A model generated the notes under the pieces. The model was not told the origin of the DNA. It searched no databases and was given only the letters and a program-made list of their open reading frames with translations. From Desulfospira sp963664655 (GTDB taxonomy: Bacteria; Desulfobacterota; Desulfobacteria; Desulfobacterales; Desulfobacteraceae): DNA of 64,000 bases. The stretch covers positions 3,968,001 through 4,032,000 of the forward strand of contig OY761554.1 in NCBI GenBank assembly GCA_963664655.2. The letters run 5' to 3'. The position numbers were made by a program, and so were the translations under genes. Positions within the stretch are counted from its first letter, which is position 1; the number at the start of each line of letters is the position of its first letter. This document shows positions 34,159 to 41,739 of this stretch, in pieces.

Positions 34159-35883
34159 TCAAAGATATACCGGATTCCAGGCCATCTTATCAATCAGCGT
34201 GTTCAGTCTTTCCGGGTCATTGTTGTGTTTAAACTGGGAAAATGCGCAGTCGTTCTGTGTAACGCCGGCTTTGATGGCCTCTTCCCCCACTTTTTTGGCC
34301 ACCTCCATGGAGACTTCCCTGAGCTGGTCCAGGGGCGGGCAAAGAATGCCGTCGGCGATATCCTGGTCACTGATAAACCCTGCAACCGCATGGGCTGCCG
34401 CTGAAAAGAACTCAGGCAGCACCTCTGTGGCGCCGGACGCGACAATCCCCAATCCGACACCCGGGAACACAAAGGAGTTATTCATCTGGCCGATCCGATA
34501 GGCTTTGCCGTTATGCACTACCGGATCAAAGGGAGAGCCTGTGGCCACCAGGCCTTTGCCGTCGGTCCACTCATAGACATCCTTGGGAAGGGCCTCAGCC
34601 TTGGCCGTAGGATTGCTCAAGGGAAGAATCACGGGCCGGTTCGTATTCTGTCCAACGGCCTGGACAATGTCTTTGGTAAAGTAGCCGGGCTGGCCTGAGG
34701 TGCCAATGAGAACCGTTACCTTTTCGTTTTTGATGAGATTTAAAAGGGTGTTGTCTTCAGGGGCCGTTAACCAGGAAAGGGTCTTGGGATCCTTGGCAAA
34801 TTTGATTTTATAAGGTTCAAGATCCCGGTCAGATGTGACCACGCCCCTGGAATCCAGGGTAAAGATTTTCCGGGTGGCCTCTTGTTCGGTCATCCCCTGG
34901 ACCACAAGCTCGGTCATGATCTGTTCGGCAATCCCGATGCCGCCGGCTCCGGCGCCGTGAACCACGTATACCTGATCGGCCATTTTTTCTTTTTTGACCT
35001 TCATGGCCGCCAGAATGCCGGCCAGGGCGATAGACCCGGTCCCCTGGATATCGTCATTAAAAGAAATCACTTCTTTGACATATTTATCCCTGACGGTAAA
35101 GGCGGTTTGCTTGGAAAAATCTTCCCACTGGCACAGGGCTTTGGGGAAGACGTTTTTAAATGCCACCACAAATTTTTCAACAAAGGCGTCGTATTCCGCC
35201 CCTTTGATTCTTTTTTCACGCCAGCCCAGGTAGCTCGGGTCCTCCAGCAGTTCCTGGTTGTCGGTTCCCACGTCCAGGGAGATGGGCAGACAATGCCAGG
35301 GGGCAATGCCGGCACCCTGGGTATAGAGCATCAGTTTTCCAAGGCAGATGGGAATGCCGCCGGCACCCTGGTCCCCGATACCCAGAATCCCCTGGTTGTC
35401 CGTGACCACAGCCACCCGGATGTCCTGGTCGGAATAATTTCTTAAGATCTGCTCGGCCTGGTCAATGTTGCCCGGATAAAAGTGGATTCCGTTGGCCCGC
35501 CTGAACATGGCCGAATACTGCTGGCAGGCCAGCCCTACGGTGGGGGTATAGATAATGGGAAGGAATCTTATCACGTCGCTGGCCACCACGGCATGGGCCA
35601 AAACCACATTCCGGTCATACAGGCTTCTAATATAAATGTACCGTTCAATATCGTTTTCTTTTTTTCCAATAATGGAAAGGCTGGAAGTTACCTGATCCGC
35701 CAGGGTTTTGAATCTCGGGGGCAAAAACCCCTTCAGGCCAAGGTCCTGCCGTTCTTCTTCCGTGAAAGCGGTGCCTTTGCTGATATTGTTAAACCTCAGG
35801 ATATCCGACCCTCTCAGATTGATGGTTACCCCTGTGGTTTCGCCAAATTGCCCATACTCAAATTTGTAATGATTGCATTCCAT
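34159..35883 (-). CDS. maeA: NAD-dependent malic enzyme
   Basis: A 574-residue large-type malic enzyme, oxidatively decarboxylating malate to pyruvate. Motifs: FLPIIYTPTVGLACQQYS, DNQGILGIGDQGAGG, the metal-binding ISFNDDIQGTGSIALAGI, NAD-binding VHGAGAGGIGIAEQI, and PLSNPTAKAEA. Length and the IYTP motif match the NAD-ME (SfcA) class rather than the short NADP form. It is divergent from the TetR gene and separated from it by a region with palindromes. Confidence 0.95.
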   Translation of the reverse strand: MECNHYKFEYGQFGETTGVTINLRGSDILRFNNISKGTAFTEEERQDLGLKGFLPPRFKTLADQVTSSLSIIGKKENDIERYIYIRSLYDRNVVLAHAVVASDVIRFLPIIYTPTVGLACQQYSAMFRRANGIHFYPGNIDQAEQILRNYSDQDIRVAVVTDNQGILGIGDQGAGGIPICLGKLMLYTQGAGIAPWHCLPISLDVGTDNQELLEDPSYLGWREKRIKGAEYDAFVEKFVVAFKNVFPKALCQWEDFSKQTAFTVRDKYVKEVISFNDDIQGTGSIALAGILAAMKVKKEKMADQVYVVHGAGAGGIGIAEQIMTELVVQGMTEQEATRKIFTLDSRGVVTSDRDLEPYKIKFAKDPKTLSWLTAPEDNTLLNLIKNEKVTVLIGTSGQPGYFTKDIVQAVGQNTNRPVILPLSNPTAKAEALPKDVYEWTDGKGLVATGSPFDPVVHNGKAYRIGQMNNSFVFPGVGLGIVASGATEVLPEFFSAAAHAVAGFISDQDIADGILCPPLDQLREVSMEVAKKVGEEAIKAGVTQNDCAFSQFKHNNDPERLNTLIDKMAWNPVYL

Positions 35884-36309
35884 TTTTCGGATATTTCCCC
35901 ATATAAAAAGGTTAAAGACGTAAAAGGATTATATAATATATTAAGAGCAGGATCAATCAAATATTTCATGACATATTTCATGAAATATTATGTATTTTGT
36001 AACATGACCATAAAATTACCGATAATTTAGAACGTGGTGATCCGTTATGTTAGCATGGACCTTGAAAGCAAAGCATGTTAGGGTTTATTTTGCTGAACCT
36101 AAGGTTGTATCCATGGCAGTGATCTTGGAAATATAGCCTAACGCCTGAAAATTCAGATACAACCGGTTTGGTCCGTTTCTAATCTTAGGCCATCAAATTG
36201 ATGGATTGCCTGGTCAAAAAGTGAAGTTTATGGTATTGTTTTTCTATACATTCCGCATGTTGCGGCTCTTTTTTCAATGATGGTCATCTGCCCGGTAAGA
36301 CAGCAAATT
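35884..36309. other. Divergent intergenic region between malic enzyme and TetR genes
   Basis: 426 bases. Contains the palindrome at 35973-35988 with an extra half-site, and a weaker AACCTAAGGTT dyad at about 36099. No gene-like frame. Likely holds promoters for both divergent genes. Confidence 0.55.
35960..35988. promoter_or_regulatory. Candidate operator upstream of malic enzyme
   Basis: ATATTTCATGAAATAT at 35973-35988 is a perfect 16-base palindrome, preceded by a direct half-site AATATTTCATGA (35960-35971). It is 77-105 bases upstream of the malic enzyme start, in the gap shared with the divergent TetR gene, the usual place for a TetR operator. Confidence 0.5.
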
Positions 36310-36909
36310 ATGGAAAATAAAAAAAGAAAAAAACTGTCAAGGGAAAGTATTCTGGCTGAAGCCAAAAAGCTTTTCAGTACCAAAGGATACCGCGGGACGA
36401 CCCTGGATGATATTACCAAAAAATTCGGTGTGTCCAGACCGTCCCTGTATTACTATTTCAAAAGCAAAAATGATATCCTGGCCGCACTGCATGCACAAGG
36501 GTTCATGGCAACGGACGCACAAATCAACAGTGTTCTTGACAGTGATTCACCCACAGATATTAAATTTAGAAAAATACTGGAACTTCATGTCAGGACCATT
36601 GCCAACGATACGGAACTTCAAAAGATTTTTTTTACCGAAACCAATGAGATGCCGGAAAAAATCATTGAGAGCATCCGGAACCGCCGGTCGGAATATACAC
36701 AGCTTTTCATCGGATTATATGAGAAAGGGGTGGCCGAAGGCTTTTTCAAGGAAATTGAACCCAAGATTGCCATCTATCTGTTATTAGGGGCATGCAACTG
36801 GATTTCTTTCTGGTATTCCCCTAAAAAACGGATTGATTCTGAGACCGCTGTCCAGACGCTGCTGACCATCCTTTGCGAAGGATATGAAAAAAAGGCTGAA
36901 GGGGTTTAG
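36310..36909 (+). CDS. TetR-family transcriptional regulator
   Basis: 199 residues from the ATG at 36310 (an in-frame ATG at 36277 would add 11 residues; neither has a good ribosome site). The N-terminal HTH is TTLDDITKKFGVSRPSLYYY, typical of TetR. The C-terminal ligand domain has TETNEMPEKIIESIRNRRSE, similar to AcrR/fatty-acid-type regulators. It may control the divergent malic enzyme or the convergent glycyl radical operon; which one cannot be decided from sequence. Confidence 0.9.
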   Translation: MENKKRKKLSRESILAEAKKLFSTKGYRGTTLDDITKKFGVSRPSLYYYFKSKNDILAALHAQGFMATDAQINSVLDSDSPTDIKFRKILELHVRTIANDTELQKIFFTETNEMPEKIIESIRNRRSEYTQLFIGLYEKGVAEGFFKEIEPKIAIYLLLGACNWISFWYSPKKRIDSETAVQTLLTILCEGYEKKAEGV

Positions 36910-36973
36910 GGATGCAAGTCCCTTCAGCCCAATCCCCTTCATTTAATTGGAGATTAACCTCTTGTCTGTTTAC

Positions 36974-37006
36974 ATGAGCATGGGACTAACCCCGTCCCAT
37001 GCTCAT
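36974..37006. terminator. Hairpin between convergent TetR and molybdopterin genes
   Basis: ATGAGCATGGGAC-N7-GTCCCATGCTCAT, a perfect 13-base stem ending at the stop codon of the minus-strand gene. Position between convergent genes suggests bidirectional termination although no U run follows. Confidence 0.5.
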
Positions 37007-39303
37007 CATATTGTCTGAGCTTTATAAACCTTACACATCAAGGCTCTCATGGGCCATCCCCCGGTGACGGGGTCGCAGGTATCCAGGTCTATCCGGGTTA
37101 GGACATTGGCATTTGACGGCCATAGGCCGTGAAGCCAGGGTTCACAGCCCGGTTCTTCGGGAAACCACCAGTGGCTTTGCACGTTAATCACCCTGGCATC
37201 AATCCCCTGGGTCAGCTTGGCCTTTTGTCTGATGGCCCCTCTTTGGGTTTCAACATAGACCCAGTCACCGTCAGCGATCCCCAGCGGCCCGGCGGCATCG
37301 GGATGAATTTCCATTAAGGGTTCCGGGTATTGCTCCCGGGTCCCCATGCCGATATGCCGGTTTTCCGAATGAAACATGGGCCTGAAATTGGCGCCGGTGA
37401 TGAGGATAAACGGATATTCCTTTGCCATATCCGGTGTTCTGACAGGGCTTTCCGGCGGTTCTTCGTAAAAGGGCAACGGGTCGTAACCCAGTTGTTCCAG
37501 CACATTGGAATACAGCTCAACCTTGCCGGACGGTGTGGCAAAACCGGTGGGCTTTCCGGTTTCAGGATGAAGGGTGGCATAGGTCCAGGGCTTATCGCTT
37601 ACCACGGTGTAGGAACCCTTGGCCACCTCTTTAAAGGTGAGTCCCAAAGGGCTCAGGCGGTAATCGGCCAGTTCCTCTTCCGTCTCCCAGGGGAAATATT
37701 CACCAAACCCAAGCCGGTGGGCCAGCTGCCGCCAGACATAATAATCGGGTTTGCGCTCTCCTATGGGCTCAATGGCCTGCTCGCAGCAGCCAATATTGGC
37801 ATCAAAGTCTTCATGGGTGTGGCAGACCGGTTTTTCAAGCTTGCTGGCAATGGGCAGAACATAATCGGCCAGCAAGGCGGTGGGCGTCATGACATGTTCC
37901 ATGACCACATGAAGTTCCAGGTTCGGGCTTTTTAATGCTTTGTAGATGGTTTTGGCGCCCCCTGAATTTAAAAGCATATTGGTGGTCCAGGTGATCATGG
38001 CCTTCATAGGATAGGGCTTTTCGGTAAGAATCGCCTCCCAGACCAGGGGCTGGGGAACCAGGAAATTGTGTCCGCTCATGGGAAAGGGGGTCTGGTAGGT
38101 TTTTTCAAAATAGGGGCTGATGATCTCATAAGCCGGCCACCCCATGAGCTTGAAGCGGTCATACCCCAGCTGTTTTCTGCGCTGTTCCGGCGATACCTTA
38201 TCGGCCAGCTGGAGCATTGAGTCCCGAATGGCCAGTTTGCCGGCTTTAAGCGGGCCCGGCCCTAGGATCGTTTCACCGCCCTTAAGGGAAAGATTGCCGG
38301 TGACGGCTCGCAGGCACATCCTTGCCTGCTCGGCCCGGATGGAGTTTAACCCCAGGGTATCTGTGGCCACCCCCATGTTAAAGACCGCCGGTCCGTTGGT
38401 GGCGTACATCCGGGCCGAATCCCGGATTTTTTTGGCCGGCACCCAGGTAATCTGTTCAACCTTTTCCGGTGTGTATTCCGATACCCGTTGTTTCAGGTCT
38501 TCAAACCCAAAGGTCCAGTCCCGGACAAAGGCCTCGTCAAAAAGCGACTCTTCTATGATGACATTTAACCATGCCATATACAAAGCCGTGTCTGTGCCCG
38601 GCCGCAGTTGAATCCACATGTGCGCTTGGCTGCACGCCTCGATTTTTCGCGGATCCACCACAATCAGCTTGGCCCCCTGCTTAAGCCTTTTTTTAACCGG
38701 AATCCAGCGGTGGGGACCGGACTGGGTCACATTGGAGCCGCTCAAAACAATGCAATTGGCCTGATTGGCTTTGGGGGCCACAATGCCGCTGCCCACCAGG
38801 GCAAGCCAGAGTGCCACACGGTTGCATTTGCAGATGGTACCGGCACCGGCCACATTGGCAGGATTGCCGAACAGGTTAAGGAAGCGGGCCCTAATGCCGT
38901 ACATGTCGTTCCGGTAGGTCCCCTCATGGACGGACAGGCTCTGTGCGCCAAATTGGTCTTTAATGGCGGCAAGTTTAGAGGCGATTTCATCCAGGGCCTG
39001 GTCCCATGAGATGCGTTCCCATTTATTTTCGCCGCGTTCCCCCTTTCTTTTCAAGGGATAGCGCAGCTGAGCCTCATGATACAGCCATTTTTCAAAGTGG
39101 GGCAACCGGTCCTTGCACCCCTGTCCTTTTTTGGGATAATTGGGATTGCCTTTGGCGCTGATCCACTTCCCGTCTTCAACTGTGGCCAGCAGCCCGCATC
39201 GGTCGTGGCACCCCGGGGACGCCCAGCACATGATGTGTTTGATATCTTTTTTGGGGCCGTTTTCTTTTTGATGTTTCTTTTTTGAAGATGCCTGTTTATC
39301 CAT
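37006..39303 (-). CDS. Molybdo/tungsto-pterin oxidoreductase, acetylene-hydratase-like
   Basis: 765 residues, DMSO reductase superfamily, no Tat signal, so cytoplasmic. The N-terminal [4Fe-4S] motif is CWASPGCHDRC followed by GQGC, a C-x5-C-x3-C spacing rather than the usual C-x2-C-x3-C. RYPLKRKGERGENKWERISW, WDQALDEIASKLAAIK and FLNLFGNP resemble acetylene hydratase of Pelobacter as I recall it. The metal-ligand region reads AGTICKCNRVALW, so a Cys ligand is likely. The C-terminal MopB domain has ATPSGKVELYSNVLEQLGYD. Last gene of the glycyl radical operon, 26 bases after the MmgE/PrpD gene. Possible roles: hydratase, hydroxylase or transhydroxylase. Confidence 0.85.
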   Translation of the reverse strand: MDKQASSKKKHQKENGPKKDIKHIMCWASPGCHDRCGLLATVEDGKWISAKGNPNYPKKGQGCKDRLPHFEKWLYHEAQLRYPLKRKGERGENKWERISWDQALDEIASKLAAIKDQFGAQSLSVHEGTYRNDMYGIRARFLNLFGNPANVAGAGTICKCNRVALWLALVGSGIVAPKANQANCIVLSGSNVTQSGPHRWIPVKKRLKQGAKLIVVDPRKIEACSQAHMWIQLRPGTDTALYMAWLNVIIEESLFDEAFVRDWTFGFEDLKQRVSEYTPEKVEQITWVPAKKIRDSARMYATNGPAVFNMGVATDTLGLNSIRAEQARMCLRAVTGNLSLKGGETILGPGPLKAGKLAIRDSMLQLADKVSPEQRRKQLGYDRFKLMGWPAYEIISPYFEKTYQTPFPMSGHNFLVPQPLVWEAILTEKPYPMKAMITWTTNMLLNSGGAKTIYKALKSPNLELHVVMEHVMTPTALLADYVLPIASKLEKPVCHTHEDFDANIGCCEQAIEPIGERKPDYYVWRQLAHRLGFGEYFPWETEEELADYRLSPLGLTFKEVAKGSYTVVSDKPWTYATLHPETGKPTGFATPSGKVELYSNVLEQLGYDPLPFYEEPPESPVRTPDMAKEYPFILITGANFRPMFHSENRHIGMGTREQYPEPLMEIHPDAAGPLGIADGDWVYVETQRGAIRQKAKLTQGIDARVINVQSHWWFPEEPGCEPWLHGLWPSNANVLTRIDLDTCDPVTGGWPMRALMCKVYKAQTI

Positions 39304-39329
39304 GGTGTTCCCCCATTAAACGGTTAAAT

Positions 39330-40703
39330 TCAGTGCAGGATTTGGGTGAGTTTTTCCAAATTGTCTAATTTTTCCAGATGAGCCACCATTTCAATGATTT
39401 GGTCGGATTGGTGAGCCTTTAGTTTTTTGGCGCAGGCTTTGAATTTTTGGGCACAATCCTCAAAAGACATGGGCCGCTCAAGGCTGCCGAGGGGATAAGG
39501 AACCATTTCAGAATAGGTCTGGCCCTGCCGGGTGGTGACGTCGACACGGGTGGGGTCCGGCGTATCAGACCGGATCAGCCCGTTGTCTGTTTTGATGGTC
39601 ATTTTGGAGGTAACGGCCAGCACCGCCGGATCACTGATGGCGGCCGGGGTGAAGTCATCCAGGGTAACCCGGCCCTTGACCATGGCCGTGGCCACTCCCC
39701 AGGGAAGGCTGAACTGAGAATCCACAGGGTTACGGGGGGTTAACTTGGCCTCTTCGGGCTGGCACAAAAGATACCGATGGTCATCACTGACGTGGATGGT
39801 GATAGAGGCGATATCATCAGGTATTACCGAATGGGCCTTGACCAGTGCCAAAGCCGAATCAATGGCCGGGTGAATACCGCGGCAGCATGGGTATGGCTTA
39901 ATGGCCACATTAACCCCCTCATAAAATTGACCCAAATCCTTGGTCAACGGGGTGGGATCATAGTCGCCCTGAAAGTACTGCTTGAACAGCCCGTTTTCGC
40001 CTTCCAGGCTGTTCACCGCGCCGGTCACCCCTTTGCCGGCCAAAAGGGCCGATACAATGCCCCCCCTTACGGAAAACCCCGGTCCCAGCCGTTTGGCATG
40101 GGTCCCGTCTATCACGGCCTGGCCGTTGCCCGAACTCTGGTGATAGGCAATGCCCATGGCATAGACCAGTTGCTGCTCCGGCAATTGCATGATTTTTCCG
40201 GCCGTTGCCGCCGCACCCAGCAAGCCGAACAGGGTGGTCAAATGCCATCCGGTCTTTACCGGGGAGCGCCCGGGGGTTGGGGCGGATGTCATCCGGCACA
40301 TCATATCAACGCCCAGCGCACAGCCGGTTATAAAGGTCCGGCCGTCCAGGTGTCCGGTTTGTTCCGCCATGGCCAGGGCCGTGGGGATAACCGCCACCCC
40401 GGGATGGACCACGGCATACTCATGGACATCATCAAAATCCAGGGTATGGGCGGCGGTGGCATTAAAATGGGCGGCGTTGGGCGCCGGGACCTTCCCGTTA
40501 AATCCGATCAGGCTGCTTTCAGGCTTTCCCCCCCATTCACGTATCAGTTCCAGCAGTTCCCTGGCACCGGCCTGATCAGCGCCGCAAAGGGATACCCCAA
40601 GAAAATCCAGAATCTCTTTTTTGGTCGCCTCGACGACCGCCATCGGAAGATCTGTGAATTGCGTATTGGCAAAGTGCCGGGCAATAGATCCGCTTGCGTC
40701 CAT
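39330..40703 (-). CDS. MmgE/PrpD family protein
   Basis: 457 residues of the MmgE/PrpD fold, which includes 2-methylcitrate dehydratase, cis-aconitate decarboxylase and iminodisuccinate epimerase. Visible: LDFDDVHEYAVVHPGVAVIP (active-site DxxH region), AMGIAYHQSSGNGQAVIDGT, and KPYPCCRGIHPAIDSALAL with the usual KxYPxC. The substrate is therefore likely a di- or tricarboxylate. AGGAG precedes the ATG. It lies between the activase and the molybdopterin enzyme, and no methylcitrate synthase is nearby. Confidence 0.88.
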   Translation of the reverse strand: MDASGSIARHFANTQFTDLPMAVVEATKKEILDFLGVSLCGADQAGARELLELIREWGGKPESSLIGFNGKVPAPNAAHFNATAAHTLDFDDVHEYAVVHPGVAVIPTALAMAEQTGHLDGRTFITGCALGVDMMCRMTSAPTPGRSPVKTGWHLTTLFGLLGAAATAGKIMQLPEQQLVYAMGIAYHQSSGNGQAVIDGTHAKRLGPGFSVRGGIVSALLAGKGVTGAVNSLEGENGLFKQYFQGDYDPTPLTKDLGQFYEGVNVAIKPYPCCRGIHPAIDSALALVKAHSVIPDDIASITIHVSDDHRYLLCQPEEAKLTPRNPVDSQFSLPWGVATAMVKGRVTLDDFTPAAISDPAVLAVTSKMTIKTDNGLIRSDTPDPTRVDVTTRQGQTYSEMVPYPLGSLERPMSFEDCAQKFKACAKKLKAHQSDQIIEMVAHLEKLDNLEKLTQILH

Positions 40704-40745
40704 AGGTTTCTCCTAAAGTGTTTTTTAGCAGTTGGCGTTTAATCG

Positions 40746-41651
40746 TTAATGAATTTCACATTCATGCCCCATGGATTCAAATATATGCTTGATCTGATCC
40801 AGCTTTTCTTTGGAAGGGCGTTGGATGTGGCTTAATTCATAGGGCCTGAACAGCATTTGATATTTATGTTCCCCAAAATTATGGTAAGGCATGATGTTGA
40901 TTGTGGCCGATTCCGTTAATGCCTTTAATTGACGGGCCATCTGGTTGATGTCTTCTTCTGAGTCGTTTAAGGTCGGGATCAGGGGCATTCGCAGAACCAG
41001 GGGGATCTGTTTTTCCAGGACCAGTTTCAGGTTCTCAAAAATGGGCTTATTGGAACCGCAGGTCAGTTTCTGATGGGTTTCATCGTTGATGTGCTTTAAA
41101 TCAAACAGCACCAGTGATGTATAGGGCAATACCTTTTCAAATTGTTCGGCAGTGGCCGTACCGCAGGTTTCAATACAGGTGTGAATGCCCTGTTCACAAC
41201 ATTTTTTTAAAAGAGACCGGGTAAAATCCGCCTGGGTGAGGGGTTCTCCACCGGAAACAGTGATGCCGCCACTGGAGTGTTTATAGTATATGGTATCTTT
41301 CTGGACGATGTTAAAGACCTCATCTGTGGTCATCTCTTTGCCTAAGAAACAAAGCGCACCCGTGATGCAGGCCTCAGTGCATTTCCCGCAGTTGACGCAC
41401 AGGGTTTTATCAATGACCACATGCCCGTCTTTGACACTGATGGCATGATTTTCACAGGCATCAATACAGCTTCCGCATTGAATGCAGTCTGCCTGCCGGT
41501 GGCCGACTTCGGGTTTATAACTTTGGGATTCAGGATTGGAACACCACAAACATTTAAGAGGACACCCTTTTAAAAAGACAGTTGTTCTGATTCCCGGACC
41601 GTCATCAATGCTGTACCGTTGTATATTAAATACCACACCGTTGTCGCTCAT
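40746..41651 (-). CDS. Glycyl radical enzyme activating protein (radical SAM)
   Basis: 301 residues from the ATG at 41651 (GAGGGA upstream). The radical SAM motif is CPLKCLWC; an inserted two-[4Fe-4S] ferredoxin segment follows with CIQCGSCIDAC and CVNCGKCTEAC, as in activases of glycerol dehydratase and choline lyase but not of pyruvate formate-lyase. GGITVSGGEPL is the SAM-binding strand. It would put the glycyl radical on the enzyme encoded just upstream. Confidence 0.95.
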   Translation of the reverse strand: MSDNGVVFNIQRYSIDDGPGIRTTVFLKGCPLKCLWCSNPESQSYKPEVGHRQADCIQCGSCIDACENHAISVKDGHVVIDKTLCVNCGKCTEACITGALCFLGKEMTTDEVFNIVQKDTIYYKHSSGGITVSGGEPLTQADFTRSLLKKCCEQGIHTCIETCGTATAEQFEKVLPYTSLVLFDLKHINDETHQKLTCGSNKPIFENLKLVLEKQIPLVLRMPLIPTLNDSEEDINQMARQLKALTESATINIMPYHNFGEHKYQMLFRPYELSHIQRPSKEKLDQIKHIFESMGHECEIH

Positions 41652-41705
41652 ATTAGGTTCCCTCAAACTTGATTAAAGCACCGATCCAAAAGTTCAAAAA
41701 TTGAG

Positions 41706-41734
41706 AAGGGCAGGCTTGTGGAAAGCCTGCCCTT
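41706..41734. other. Intercistronic hairpin between glycyl radical enzyme and activase
   Basis: AAGGGCAGGCTT-N4/5-AAGCCTGCCCTT, a 12-base stem only six bases after the enzyme's stop. On the minus strand it is followed by CTCAATTTTT, so it could act as a partial terminator or RNA-processing barrier, giving much enzyme and little activase. Confidence 0.6.
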
Positions 41735-41739
41735 TTTGT

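Noticed and set aside
36277..36309. Upstream ATG as the TetR start
   Set aside because: The extra residues MMVICPVRQQI are not typical of TetR proteins; the start at 36310 gives a normal basic N-terminus, though neither has a clear ribosome site.
39777..40742. 321-codon plus-strand open frame
   Set aside because: Antisense to the MmgE/PrpD gene; no domain, no ribosome site, Gly/Arg/His-rich shadow.
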